Positions 29,901 to 38,388 are shown, counted from the stretch's first letter. The stretch is DNA of 64,000 nt from Aerococcaceae bacterium zg-252 (GCA_016237705.1 CP066204.1:878001-942000); one strand, 5' to 3'. Notes: generated from the letters alone by a model not told the origin. Program-made: numbers and translations.

Positions 29901-32900
29901 GAAGCAAAAGACAAAGAAATCGATGCGAATACAGCCTTGACAGATGAAGAAAAAGCGGAAGCGAAGAAAGAAGTAGCAAAAGCTTCAGACGACGCTAAAG
30001 CAGTAATTGAGGCAGCGACAACGGATAAAGCAGTTGCAGATGAAAAAGCTAAAGCTATCAAGGCAATCGACGAAGTATCACCAAGTGGTGTTTCAAAAGA
30101 CGAAGCGAAAGCCGCGATTGACGCAGCCGCAGAGATGAAGAAAGCTCGCATTGAAGCAAACCCTGTCTTGACAATTGAAGAAAAAGAAGCTGAAAAAGCC
30201 AAAGTGGATGCAGAAGTCACAAAAGCTAAAGCCGCAATTGATGCAGCAGCAGTTAATCAAGCTGTAATTGATGCAAAAGCAGCAGGAATCAAAGCGATTG
30301 ACTCAGTGACACCTGATACGACTGCAAAAGCAGATGCCAAAGCAGCAATTGACAAGGCAAAAGAAGCAAAAGACAAAGAAATAGATGCAGATAAAGCCTT
30401 GACAGATGAAGAAAAAGTAGTGGCGAAAGCAGCCGTTGAAGTAGCAGCAACAAAAGCCAAAGCAGCAATCGAGAACGCAACTGACAAAGCTGGTGTTGAT
30501 ACAGCGAAAGCTGACGGTGAAACTGCAGTAACTGACGTTCAACCAGCAGCAGCGAAAAAACAAGTTGCTAAAGATATCCTTGATGCCGTTGCAGACGTGA
30601 AGAAAGCCGCGATTGATGCCAACACTGCTTTGACAACTGAAGAAAAAGAAGCAGCGAAAGCGAAAGTCGATGAAGCTGTAACAGCAGCAAAAGAAAGCAT
30701 TGATATAGCTACTAAGAATGCAGCCGTGGATACAGCAAAAGCTGACGGTGTGACAGCGATTAAAGATGCACCAGTCACAGCAACAGTGAAAGATGAAGCT
30801 AGAAAAGCGATTGATGAAGCTGCAAAAGCGAAAAAAGCTGCAATCTTAGCGAAAGATAACCTTTCAGTAGCTGAAAGATTATCTGCAGTAGAAGATGTTA
30901 ATACAGCAGCCGATAAAGCCAAAGAAGCGATAAATGCTGCAGATACAGATGAAGCTGTCAATACAGCAGCGAACAATGGTAAAGCTGAAATTGAGGCAAT
31001 CAACCCAGTCGCAAAAGAAGCAGCAAAAGCAGAAATCGAGAAAGCTGCTACTGATAAGATTACTGCTATCAATGCAGACGACAGAGCAACGCAAGAAGAA
31101 AAAGCAGCAGCTATCCAAGAAGTGAATGCTGCTAAAGATAAAGCCTTACAAGCAATTGAGGATGCAGATGCAGCAGATAAAGTTACTGAAGCCGTTACTA
31201 ATGGTCAAAACGAAATCAAAGCTGTTGAAGTTTCTCATGCAACTGCTGATGCTTTAGAAGCAGCGCTAGCGAAAGCGGAAACTGAAATTGACAAAGCCGC
31301 AGAAGCTAAGAAAGACGAAATTGCGAAGAACGACGCTTTATCAGAAGCAGAAAAAGAAGCAGCGAATAAACAAGTTGATGACGCTGTAAAAGAAGCAAAA
31401 GAAAAAGCGAATGCAGCGACAACACCAGAAGAAGCAGACCAAGCGAAAGAATCTGGTAAAACAGCTATCGATAGCATCGCTCCAGTTGGTAAAGACAAAG
31501 CAAAAGATGCCATTGACAAGGCAAAAGAAGCAAAAGACAAAGAAATTGATGCGAATAAAGCTTTGACAGAAGAAGAAAAAGCGAAAGCGAAAGCAGACGT
31601 TGAAAAGGCCGCAGCCGATGCGAAAAAAGCAATCGACGACGCAATGGACAATGATGGTGTTGATACAGCGAAAACAGACGGTGAAACTGCAGTAACTGGT
31701 GTTCAACCAGCAGCAGCGAAAAAACAAGCCGCTAAAGAAGCCATTGACAAGGCAAAAGAAGCAAAAGATCAAGAAATCGATGCGAATAAAGCCTTGACAG
31801 AGGAAGAAAAAGCGAAAGTAAAAGAAGAAACACAAAAAGCTGCAGACGACGCGAAAGCGAAAGTGGACGAAGCTGCTACGAACGAAGATGTAGCTAATGT
31901 TCGTGCTGAAGCTGAAGACAAGATTGAAAAACTTCAACCAACCGCAAGTGCTAAAGACGACGCGAAAGCAGCTATTGCAGAAAAAGCGAAAGAAGCCGCT
32001 GAAGCGATTGATCAAAACAAGGATTTAAGCGAAGCAGAAAGAGAAGCTGCTAAAGCTGAAATTGCAGAAAAAGCAGAAGAAGCGAACAAAGCGATTGACG
32101 AAGCGGCAAACCAAGCAGCTGTAGACAAAGCTAAAGCAGATGGTGAAACAGCTATCGAAGGTATCGCTCCAATCGCAAAAGACAAGCCGAAAGCAGAAAT
32201 CGAACAGGCTGCTACTGATAAGATTGCTGCTATCAATGCAGACGACAGAGCAACGCAAGAAGAAAAAGCAGTAGCTATCCAAGAAGTGAATGCTGCTAGA
32301 GATAAAGCCTTACAAGCAATTGAGGATGCAGATGCAGCAGATAAAGTTACTGAAGCCGTTACTAATGGTCAAAACGAAATCAAAGCTATTGAAGTTTCTC
32401 ATGCAACTGCTGATGCTTTAGAAGCAGCGAAAGCGAAAGCGGAAACTGAAATTGACAAAGCCGCAGAAGCTAAGAAAGACGAAATTATGAATAACGATGC
32501 TTTATCAGATGCAGAAAAAGAAGCAGCGAAAAAACAAGTAGATGACGCTGCAAAAGAAGCAAAAGAAAAAGCGAACGCAGCGACAACGCCAGAAGAAGCA
32601 GACAAAGCATTAGAATCTGGTAAAACAGCTATCGATGACATCGCTCCAGTTGGTAAAGATAAGGCCAAAGAAGCGATTGACGATGCAGCAGTTGAGAAGA
32701 AAAATGCAATCGAAGGTGATAACAGTTTAACAGCTGAAGAAAAACAAGCAGCTCAAGCTGCAGTAGATGCAGCAGCTAATTCAGCCAAAGCAGAGATTGA
32801 CAAAGCAACAGACCAAGCAGGTGTAGACCAAGCAAAAGAAGACGGTGAAACTGCAGTAACTGGTGTTCAACCAGCAGCAGCGAAAAAACAAGCTGCTAAA

Positions 32901-34421
32901 GATACCCTTGATGCCGTTGCAGACGTTAAGAAAGCAGCGATTGATGCCAACACTGCTTTGACAAATGATGAAAAAGAAGCAGCGAAAGCGAAAGTCGATG
33001 AAGCTGTAACAGTAGCAAAAGAAAGCATTGATGAAGCTACTACGAATGCAGCCGTGGATACTGCAAAAGCTGACGGTGTGACAGCGATTAAAGACGTGCC
33101 AGTCACAGCAACAGTTAAAGATCAAGCTAGAAAAGCGATTGATGAAGCTGCAAAAGCGAAAAAAGCTGAAATCAAGGCGAAAGATGATCTTTCAGCAGAT
33201 GAAAAATTATCTGCAGTAGAAGATGTTGATACAGCAGCCGATAAAGCCAAAGAAGCGATTAATGTTGCAGAGAGAGAGGAAGCTGTCAATACAGCAGCGA
33301 ACAAGGGTAAAGCTGAAATCGAGGCAATCAACCCAGTTGCAAAAGCCGCAGCAAAAGCAGAAATCGATGAAGCAGCGCAAGCTAAGAAAGACGAAATTGC
33401 GAAGAACGACGCTTTATCAGAAGCAGAAAAAGAAGCAGCGAAAAAACAAGTTGATGACGCTGCAACAGCTGCGAAAGAAAAAGTGGACGAAACGACAACA
33501 CAAGAAGCAGTTAATGAAATTGTAGACACTACAACCTTTGTTGTGTTACCAAGTGAGAAACTTCCAGTAGCAAACATTAATCAGTTAACAGATGCTGAGC
33601 AAGACAAACTTGTCAATGAATTAGCGCGCCGTAACCCTAATGCGAAAATCACAGTTGGTGAAAATGGTACAATACTTGTTGATAAGTCTAAAATCTCAAC
33701 TATTGATTTAGTAGTTCAAGGAAGATATGATCTTGGATTGGCTGACTTCAATGATAAACCAATCTTGAATCTTGGTGCAGATGATGACAATGATGGTTTA
33801 ACAACTCTTGAAGAATTACAACTTGGAACAAATCCATTAATTCAAGATACTGATGGTGATGGCTTTGATGATGGTACTGAAGTTAAGAATGATACAAACC
33901 CACTTGATAAGAACAGCTATCCAGGAAGCAATAGCCATTCAGGTAATCAAGGAGATACTTCAAATACTGGTAACACTGAAAACCAAGGTGATACAGCAAA
34001 TCCTGGAAATCCTGGAAACCAAGGTGGCACAGAGAACACTGGTAAAGCTGAAAACCAAGGTGGTACATCAAATCCTGACAATACAGAAAACCAAGGTGGT
34101 ACAGAAAATTCTGGAAACACAGGCAACCAAGGTAGCACAGCAAATACTGGTAACACAGAAAACCAAGGTGATACAGCAAATTCTGGCAATACAGAAAACC
34201 AAGGCGGTACAGAAAATCCTGGCAATACAGGCAGCCAAGGTGATACATCAAATCCTGGAAACACAGGCAACCAAAATGACACAGCAAAAGCAATTTCTGG
34301 CAAAGAATTACCAAATACAGGTGAATCTGCTTCAATGATTATTGGAAGTGCTGCAGCAATTTCTATTCTAGCTGGTCTAGGCTTAGTAGCAACTGGTCGC
34401 AAAGAAGATGAAGAAGCGTAA
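23952..34421 (+). CDS. Giant YSIRK/LPNTG surface protein with ~36 DUF1542 repeats
   Basis: A 3489-residue wall-anchored adhesin. Residues 9-25 carry a YSIRK-type signal (FSIRKFKIGVGSVFLGS), with cleavage expected near residue 36 (VFA). Next come a Glu-rich stretch, a FIVAR-like helical segment (about 95-160), a Rib/YPDG-like domain (about 290-375) and an Ig-like domain (about 376-480). About 36 DUF1542-type helical repeats of about 74 residues fill about 497-3190, each built on AIDxAAxAKxxEIDxN-LTxEEK. Then follow a calcium-binding TSP3-like module (about 3275-3315, DDDNDGL and DTDGDGFDDG), a Gly/Asn repeat linker (about 3328-3445), LPNTG at 3453-3457, a hydrophobic helix and a charged tail. 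DUF1542 repeats form a long stalk in staphylococcal Ebh-like proteins. The binding partner is unknown. Homologous repeats are internally duplicated. RBS AGGGG is 9 nt before the start. Confidence 0.92.
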   Translation: MFYKKKDRFSIRKFKIGVGSVFLGSFLVAGPQVFADTGETVESVPESSLASPELETVEEVPVEEETSTTTAVVAEEVSVAEEITQVEESSQAPTDKKALESEVAKFAHLESEERYLYATTKEQYDQALQAAKTVLANDAASQEEVDQAVRVLQVAEESLNGVKPAEEETTPEEKVVVEAEKVEGQVELVVTEATQPAEEASRSAEQPAEKTEVTFPTDKLTLEAFKQLSAAEVKALTEEHFRQLNLSDEDVAGLSFELAKALSSSRTYQRYNRSRGEMPEGTGFRTDSAADKFNPLINSKVPDMAQGSTLPTDSDTLRDLFISNHNELPAGTTFEWVTPPSTVDVVDNVVGTLKIKFADNSSKELSVKINVKDQTPPAEPKITLKPDGSVIIVPSDFDDSSEIDITVGDKAYKLRKSQKNDGWIDTVTNSRYNLSGPIALYREIVHILPIESPSGKALVIKAKTYDAAGNASTENVVTLNPIVPNPKTPNVVTLNDQITKVKNDIDKAVADKNKEIEAIPHLTADEITAAKKKIEQAANDAKKALDQEKTTYRRGRMTGDYEQLGLKTQKGLNDIAAVQALAKTKANGDINTAATAKIAAINATPNVSEEAKQVAITKVNDAVEKAKAAINEAGTPTGLIKVVEAGTAAIEAVEVAGQKTPLEITKEEAKQDLQNAADEKIKAITANTDLSPLEQADAINRVNKAVEDGKKAIDAAQNGDIATNASTDAKAAFENLGNVGKDNVRTAIDTAAASKKAAIDANPALTTEEKDAAKKEVDTAVEAAKKEIDSGNTQDVVNTVKDNGVNAINSVNPTPVKKAEAKEKVAEVKREKEQVIDNNTDLTAEEKQAAKEKVAAEADKANKVIDAAASNQDVAAAQTAGETAVRDVPETAVKKAEAKAAIDKKAADRKLELALRTDLSPEEKAAVFADVEKAATAEKEKVDQATDNAGVDAAKTAGENAVNAVDKVGKDQAKAAIDAAQKAKDKEIDDNKDLTAEEKQAAKEQTKQKAAEAKQNIDNATDQTGVDKAKTDGEAAVTGVAPTADKKNEANKAIDDKAMEAKNAIDQNQNLSQAEKDAKKAEVDAEANKAKDAIDAATNNAEVDKAKKAGEDAVNDIQIVGKDNALKAIEDAAAAKEKAINDNPDLTEEEKAKAKEAIAQAAKDEKQKVNDAKTQEAVNAAQTAGVKAVNDVEVTPTKKKDAKAAIDEKLKEKENFINAATGLTEDEKTAAKEEAKKLAEEAKKQIEASTTDAAVDKAKTDGMGEIEKVNPNAVTKPEATKAIDEAKAAKEQQEQAVDENSDLTDEEKAAAKAELAKKAQEAKDAIDAATTDAAVGDVINETAPFFNNYDPKPVQKEAAKAKIDEVAKMKEAAIDNNTQATDEEKTAAKQKVQEEANKAKEAINAATTNADVIAKKDEGIAAINGVDVAPKEKAAAKEAIDRAAEAKKAELIANPDLSTEEKLTAIQKVDAAAKAAKAAIDEASTALTVDTTMDNGVKAINVNPIAKDKPKAEIEKAAADKIADINADDRATQTEKAAAIQEVNAAKDKALQAIENADAANKVTEVVTNGKQEIDDVKVSHATADALEAAKAKAETELDKAADVKKDEITNNDALSDAEKEVAKKQVDDAAKEAKEKANAATTSEEADQAVESGKTAIDDIAPVGKDKAKEAIDDAAVEKKNAIEGDSSLTAEEKQAAQAVVDAAASSAKAEIDKATDQAGVDKAKEDGETAVTGVQPAAAKKQAAKDAIDKAKEAKDQEIDANTALTEEEKAKAKEETQKAADEAKAKVDEAATNEDVANVRAEAEDKIEKLQPTATAKDDAKAAIAEKAKEAAEAIDQNNDLSEAEKAAAKADIEAKAEEANKAIDAAANQAAVDTAKADGERDIEGISPIAKDKEKDAIDAKAVEKKNAIEGDNNLTAEEKQAAQAEVDAAANAAKAEIDKATDKAAVDQAKAAGEKAIEAVTGTAATKQDAKDAIDKAKEAKDKEIDANTALTDEEKAEAKKEVAKASDDAKAVIEAATTDKAVADEKAKAIKAIDEVSPSGVSKDEAKAAIDAAAEMKKARIEANPVLTIEEKEAEKAKVDAEVTKAKAAIDAAAVNQAVIDAKAAGIKAIDSVTPDTTAKADAKAAIDKAKEAKDKEIDADKALTDEEKVVAKAAVEVAATKAKAAIENATDKAGVDTAKADGETAVTDVQPAAAKKQVAKDILDAVADVKKAAIDANTALTTEEKEAAKAKVDEAVTAAKESIDIATKNAAVDTAKADGVTAIKDAPVTATVKDEARKAIDEAAKAKKAAILAKDNLSVAERLSAVEDVNTAADKAKEAINAADTDEAVNTAANNGKAEIEAINPVAKEAAKAEIEKAATDKITAINADDRATQEEKAAAIQEVNAAKDKALQAIEDADAADKVTEAVTNGQNEIKAVEVSHATADALEAALAKAETEIDKAAEAKKDEIAKNDALSEAEKEAANKQVDDAVKEAKEKANAATTPEEADQAKESGKTAIDSIAPVGKDKAKDAIDKAKEAKDKEIDANKALTEEEKAKAKADVEKAAADAKKAIDDAMDNDGVDTAKTDGETAVTGVQPAAAKKQAAKEAIDKAKEAKDQEIDANKALTEEEKAKVKEETQKAADDAKAKVDEAATNEDVANVRAEAEDKIEKLQPTASAKDDAKAAIAEKAKEAAEAIDQNKDLSEAEREAAKAEIAEKAEEANKAIDEAANQAAVDKAKADGETAIEGIAPIAKDKPKAEIEQAATDKIAAINADDRATQEEKAVAIQEVNAARDKALQAIEDADAADKVTEAVTNGQNEIKAIEVSHATADALEAAKAKAETEIDKAAEAKKDEIMNNDALSDAEKEAAKKQVDDAAKEAKEKANAATTPEEADKALESGKTAIDDIAPVGKDKAKEAIDDAAVEKKNAIEGDNSLTAEEKQAAQAAVDAAANSAKAEIDKATDQAGVDQAKEDGETAVTGVQPAAAKKQAAKDTLDAVADVKKAAIDANTALTNDEKEAAKAKVDEAVTVAKESIDEATTNAAVDTAKADGVTAIKDVPVTATVKDQARKAIDEAAKAKKAEIKAKDDLSADEKLSAVEDVDTAADKAKEAINVAEREEAVNTAANKGKAEIEAINPVAKAAAKAEIDEAAQAKKDEIAKNDALSEAEKEAAKKQVDDAATAAKEKVDETTTQEAVNEIVDTTTFVVLPSEKLPVANINQLTDAEQDKLVNELARRNPNAKITVGENGTILVDKSKISTIDLVVQGRYDLGLADFNDKPILNLGADDDNDGLTTLEELQLGTNPLIQDTDGDGFDDGTEVKNDTNPLDKNSYPGSNSHSGNQGDTSNTGNTENQGDTANPGNPGNQGGTENTGKAENQGGTSNPDNTENQGGTENSGNTGNQGSTANTGNTENQGDTANSGNTENQGGTENPGNTGSQGDTSNPGNTGNQNDTAKAISGKELPNTGESASMIIGSAAAISILAGLGLVATGRKEDEEA
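25441..33520 (+). repeat. DUF1542 repeat array with higher-order duplication
   Basis: About 36 tandem units of roughly 222 bp encode helical repeats. Blocks of several units are themselves copied: the marker INADDRATQ is encoded at about 28530, 31074 and 32238 (spacings 2544 and 1164 bp), and the flanking units (VSHATADALEA, EEADQA, KIEKLQPTA) recur with them in nearly the same order. This is the signature of unequal recombination within the gene. Antisense reading frames stay open across it only because of the repetitive codons. Confidence 0.85.
33935..34285 (+). repeat. Short Gly/Asn/Gln repeat linker before LPNTG
   Basis: About a dozen units of the form GNTENQGDT (around 27 bp each), varying at a few positions. 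It probably acts as a flexible wall-spanning spacer and is prone to length change by slippage. Confidence 0.8.
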
Positions 34422-34831
34422 AATTGTAGTAATCAGATTACATATTCATTTTTAGCGTAGGTAGACTCCTTGTTATTTTGTGTTGAAAGTAATAAATAAA
34501 GTTTTAGGGAATGGGTAGAAAGTCAGTCAACTTTATCCAATCGAATTAAAGATACTGATGTAACATCATGCTAACTACTTGATTTATTAAAAGTTCTGAC
34601 TTTTTATCTGTCTCTCTTTAAAAGTAGGTTGGATTATATTTCAAAATACCTGTTATTTAGTTTTAAATCGATAATATAAAAATGGTACTAGACAGTAGTG
34701 ATTTCTTAAATTAATTTCACTCTAGCTGGTCAATCAATATATTATATAAGCAATTTTCTTTGGCTTTTACGGTATTTTGAGGTGGCATCTCCATTTTTCA
34801 AATTTCATCAATTATAAAGTTATTAGAATAA

Positions 34832-34860
34832 TTGACAATAATATAATTTATTGTTATAGT
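34832..34860 (+). promoter_or_regulatory. Promoter of the lysA operon leader
   Basis: TTGACA (34832-34837), 17-nt spacer, TATAGT (34855-34860). The start of transcription is expected near 34867, a few bases before the riboswitch. The preceding 34422-34830 is A/T-rich and holds nothing I can define. Confidence 0.88.
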
Positions 34861-34875
34861 AAGAGAAATAAGTGG

Positions 34876-35107
34876 ATGTGCGAGGCGCGAATGACAAGAG
34901 TACAACGAATAGTTGGAAAGGGGATTTCGCCGAAACAAGTGTTCTTGTTGGGGGCAGGTTGAATAAATCTGTCACTGTTTAAGTTGGCTGCCCAGTTAAC
35001 TTGAAAGTGCAATCATCACACTGGGCTAATGGAATCTACCAAGAAATGCAATGACTATTTTTGTAATGGAAGATCCACAAACCTAGTGTTTGTGGGTCTT
35101 TTTTTGA
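34876..35107 (+). promoter_or_regulatory. Lysine riboswitch (L-box) with terminator
   Basis: The leader carries the L-box landmarks in order: GAGGCGCGAATGACAAGAGTA (around 34881), GGAAAGGGGATTT-CGCCGAA (34915-34936), the TTCTTGTTGG hairpin and CTGTCACTG (around 34970). The 3' side contains a terminator (12-bp stem 35071-35082/35088-35099, then T7), 27 nt before the lysA start. In this class lysine binding favours termination, so expression of lysA-dapA-dapB should fall when lysine is plentiful. Boundaries are approximate. Confidence 0.85.
35071..35106 (+). terminator. Riboswitch-controlled intrinsic terminator
   Basis: AGATCCACAAAC pairs with GTTTGTGGGTCT (one G-U), loop CTAGT, then seven T. 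Confidence 0.88.
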
Positions 35108-35133
35108 ATTTGTAATAAAGAATGGAGTCACCT

Positions 35134-36429
35134 ATGAAATTAGAAACATATCAAATTATTAAAAATAATGCATTAACACATCGTGGACATCAATACCATG
35201 AATTAGCAACTCAATATGGTACGCCACTTTATATTTTTGACGAAACAAGTTTTAAAGAACGGGTATTAGCATATAAAAAATCGTTTGAATCACCGTACTT
35301 TGAAACACAAATTTTATATGCATCAAAAGCACTTTTAACAAAAGCAATTGGTAAATTGATTGCCCAACTAGGGATTGGTCAAGATGTTGTTAGTGGCGGT
35401 GAGATTTATGTTGGGCTTGCAGCAGGAGTACCGGCTGAAAATATGTATTTCCATGGCAATAATAAAACGAATGCTGAACTGTCGTATGCGATTGAACAAG
35501 GTGTCGGAACGATAGTCATTGATAATCGTATGGAAATTAGTCGTGTTAATCAAATTGCAAATGAAAAGAACACTGTTCAGCGAGTTTTATTACGTCTGAA
35601 TCCTGGTGTTGAGGCGCATACACATGATTATATTAAAACAGCGCATTTAGATTCAAAATTTGGAGAAAGTGTCTTTGATTCTGAAATTGAAGCAGTTATC
35701 AAAAAAATGGTTGATGCACCTAATCTAATGTTTGCTGGATTCCATTGTCATATTGGTAGCCAAATTTTTGACCAGACATCCTTTTTAAAAGCAGCTAGTG
35801 AAATGTTAGCTTTCGCTCAGACAATCGAGCAAAAACTTGAGATTCGGATTGAAGAAATCAATTTTGGTGGTGGTTTTGGTGTTTATTATACAAGTGATGA
35901 CACTCCATTTGATGTGACTGAATTTTTACCACAATTTACGGAGTTTATTCATGAAGAAAGTCAACGTCTTGGCTTATCATTGAAAAAAATTACAATTGAA
36001 CCAGGTCGTTCGCTAGTAAATGCATCAGGAAGTACTTTGTATACGGTTGGTGATATTAAACACACTACTGGAGGAAAAGATTATTTATTTATTGACGGTG
36101 GAATGAGTGATAATATTCGTCCAGCATTGTATCAAGCAAAATACGAGGCGATTTTAACGAATAAAGCGACACAAGATGCAATGACACGCTATACAATTGC
36201 AGGAAAAGCGTGTGAAAGTGGGGATAAAATTATTGAGTCCATTGAATTGCCGGTAGCTGAAACAGGGGATTTATTATTAGTCAATGGAACTGGTGCATAT
36301 AATTATACAATGGCAAGTCATTATAATCGTTTACCAAAACCGGCGATGATTCATATTGATGGCGATTCACATCGTTTAACTGTTAAGCGTGAAAGTTATG
36401 AGGATTTAATGCGACATGAATTAGATTAA
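35134..36429 (+). CDS. lysA: Diaminopimelate decarboxylase
   Basis: A 431-residue PLP enzyme catalysing the last step of lysine synthesis, meso-diaminopimelate to lysine. The PLP lysine is K65 in ILYASKALL; other family motifs are HGNNKT, GFHCHIGSQ, NFGGGFGVYY, the EPGRSLV motif and CESGD near the C-terminus. The ATG at 35134 has GGAG 6 nt upstream; an ATG at 35122 in the same frame overlaps that RBS. It is the first gene of the lysA-dapA-dapB operon, directly behind the lysine riboswitch. The order lysA first, then the early steps, suggests feedback of the whole branch by its end product. Confidence 0.95.
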   Translation: MKLETYQIIKNNALTHRGHQYHELATQYGTPLYIFDETSFKERVLAYKKSFESPYFETQILYASKALLTKAIGKLIAQLGIGQDVVSGGEIYVGLAAGVPAENMYFHGNNKTNAELSYAIEQGVGTIVIDNRMEISRVNQIANEKNTVQRVLLRLNPGVEAHTHDYIKTAHLDSKFGESVFDSEIEAVIKKMVDAPNLMFAGFHCHIGSQIFDQTSFLKAASEMLAFAQTIEQKLEIRIEEINFGGGFGVYYTSDDTPFDVTEFLPQFTEFIHEESQRLGLSLKKITIEPGRSLVNASGSTLYTVGDIKHTTGGKDYLFIDGGMSDNIRPALYQAKYEAILTNKATQDAMTRYTIAGKACESGDKIIESIELPVAETGDLLLVNGTGAYNYTMASHYNRLPKPAMIHIDGDSHRLTVKRESYEDLMRHELD

Positions 36430-36527
36430 ACATGAAGAAAGAGCATTTTCACTGAACAAAAGTATAGAAGTATGTTAAGTTGGAAATAAAGTCTATTCGA
36501 ACAAATCCAAATTAGGAGGAATATATA

Positions 36528-37430
36528 ATGGAAATTTTTACAGGTTCAGCAGTAGCTTTAGTAACACCTTTTGATGAAAAAGGCGATGTTGATTGGCAAG
36601 CATTTGATGAATTATTAATGTTTCATTTAGAGAATGAAACAGATGCATTGGTGATTACTGGAACGACAGGTGAAGTATCAACTTTAAGTGATGAAGAACA
36701 AATTCAATTAATTGAGCGAGCAGTACAAATTGTAAATGGTAAAATACCCGTTGTTGCAGGAACAGGTATCAATGATACTCGTCACTCAATCGTTTTGAGT
36801 CAAGCGGCAGAAAAAGTAGGTGCTGATTCCTTATTATTAGTAACCCCTTATTATAATAAAGCCAATACTGAGGGAATGTTGCGTCACTTTACTGCGATTG
36901 CTGATTCTGTTTCAATTCCGATTATTTTATATCATGTACCAGGACGCACTGGTGCAACGCTAACGGTTGAACAGGTGGTTACATTGGCACAGCATCCTAA
37001 TATTGTAGCAATCAAAGATGCGACAGGTGACCTAGAGTATACGGCAAAATTAGCAGCTGCTGTCAATCTTGATGAGTTTGCAATTTACTCTGGGAATGAT
37101 GATTTGATTTATGATGTAATGGCATTGGGTGGTAAAGGTGTTATTTCAGTTTTAGCCAATGTATTACCAAGAGAAACACATGCTTTGTGTCAGTATTATT
37201 TGGACGGTCATAAAGAACAAGCTAAACAATTACAGCAACAATACGCTGAATTAATTGACTCATTATTTGTTGAAGTGAACCCAATTCCAGTAAAATATTT
37301 ACTTCATTTAATGGGACGAGTAGAAAACCAATACCGTCTACCATTGTGGGAACCGAGTGATGCCGTAAAAGCCTTATTAACAAATCAATTGGCACAAGTA
37401 GAACAGTATCGTAAAGCAGGTGAAATCTAA
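36528..37430 (+). CDS. dapA: 4-hydroxy-tetrahydrodipicolinate synthase
   Basis: A 300-residue class I aldolase-like enzyme condensing pyruvate with aspartate semialdehyde, the first committed lysine step. The Schiff-base lysine is K163 in VAIKDATGD; GTTGEVSTLS and YYNKANTEG are also conserved. The tyrosine motif is present as LYHVPGRTG. The RBS TAGGAGGAATATATA precedes the ATG. A ~98-nt gap after lysA holds no terminator, so it is in the same transcript; dapB overlaps its stop by one base. Confidence 0.95.
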   Translation: MEIFTGSAVALVTPFDEKGDVDWQAFDELLMFHLENETDALVITGTTGEVSTLSDEEQIQLIERAVQIVNGKIPVVAGTGINDTRHSIVLSQAAEKVGADSLLLVTPYYNKANTEGMLRHFTAIADSVSIPIILYHVPGRTGATLTVEQVVTLAQHPNIVAIKDATGDLEYTAKLAAAVNLDEFAIYSGNDDLIYDVMALGGKGVISVLANVLPRETHALCQYYLDGHKEQAKQLQQQYAELIDSLFVEVNPIPVKYLLHLMGRVENQYRLPLWEPSDAVKALLTNQLAQVEQYRKAGEI

Positions 37431-38200
37431 TGCAAATCATACTTGTAGGTTCAAGTGGAGCAATGGGGAAATCAATTGTACGCTTTTGTGAGCAAGATAA
37501 TCCTTATGAAATTTATGTTGGCATTCAAGCTGATAAAGAAAAAGATGAACTCTATCCTATTTTTCATCGGTTTGAAGAGTTATCAGAATATGTTGCCAAT
37601 CAAAATGAAAAACCTGATGTGATTATTGACTTTTCAACACCGTATTTGACGGAAGAATTATTAGCATTTGCGACTGCTTATCAAATACCGATTGTACTAG
37701 CAACTACTGGACAAAATGAAACTCAAATTGAACAAATTCGTCAAGCGAGCCAACAGATTGCGATTTTAGATACGCATAATACGAGTATTGGTGTGGCAGT
37801 GATGCAACAAACTTTAGCAAGCTTAACGAGAACTTTGTATCCTTTGGGTTATGATATTGAAATTATTGAAAAACATCATCGCTATAAAAAAGACGCACCG
37901 AGCGGAACAGCGATTATGCTAAAACAAGCGATTGAATCGATGATTGACGAGAAAATGACATCTGTCTATGGACGTGAGGGATTGTCTCAAGGCCGACAAC
38001 GTGAGGAAATCGGTATTCATGCTATACGTGGTGGGGATATAGTAGGTGAGCATACGGTTATTTTTGCTAATAATCAAGAAACAATCGAAATTACACACCG
38101 AGCTGGGTCAAAAGAACTATTTGTGCGAGGAGCATTGCAGTGTGCAGAGTTTGTTGTTACAAAATCAGCTGGCTTATATAGTATGGTTGATTTAATGTAA
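37430..38200 (+). CDS. dapB: 4-hydroxy-tetrahydrodipicolinate reductase
   Basis: A 256-residue NAD(P)H-dependent reductase for the second lysine-branch step. The N-terminal Rossmann motif is IILVGSSGAMGKSI, and the catalytic motif EKHHRYKKDAPSGTA holds the histidine pair and lysine of the active site. ATG overlaps the dapA stop (TAATG), so translation is coupled. It ends the operon; a terminator follows at 38217. DapD, DapE and DapF functions are not in the window. Confidence 0.95.
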   Translation: MQIILVGSSGAMGKSIVRFCEQDNPYEIYVGIQADKEKDELYPIFHRFEELSEYVANQNEKPDVIIDFSTPYLTEELLAFATAYQIPIVLATTGQNETQIEQIRQASQQIAILDTHNTSIGVAVMQQTLASLTRTLYPLGYDIEIIEKHHRYKKDAPSGTAIMLKQAIESMIDEKMTSVYGREGLSQGRQREEIGIHAIRGGDIVGEHTVIFANNQETIEITHRAGSKELFVRGALQCAEFVVTKSAGLYSMVDLM

Positions 38201-38216
38201 GGGGAGTAATGAATTG

Positions 38217-38252
38217 AAGACTATGCAGTAAATAGCTGTATAGTCTTTTTTA
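38217..38252 (+). terminator. Terminator of the lysA-dapA-dapB operon
   Basis: AAGACTATGCAG (38217-38228) pairs with CTGTATAGTCTT (38236-38247) with a small internal mismatch, followed by T5. Confidence 0.8.
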
Positions 38253-38388
38253 TGCTATGTAATATGGTGAAATCAATTAATTTTTCAGAGTGTGGATTAT
38301 TAATATGAAATATTCAAATAAATTTAAAAGAAAATCAATACCTATCTGCAAGAAAATATGGTAAAGTATTATTATATGTACTTAAATT

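Noticed and set aside
25692-33577. Many long open frames on the minus strand opposite the giant adhesin
   Set aside because: They arise from the repetitive Ala/Lys/Glu/Asp codons read in reverse. They lack RBS and show low-complexity Cys/Phe/Ser-rich products.
33853-34338. Second plus-strand frame of 161 codons over the Gly/Asn linker
   Set aside because: Shadow of the 27-bp repeat in another frame; no start signal and a low-complexity product.
34777-34962. 61-codon plus-strand frame upstream of lysA
   Set aside because: It covers the promoter and lysine riboswitch; no RBS or protein similarity.
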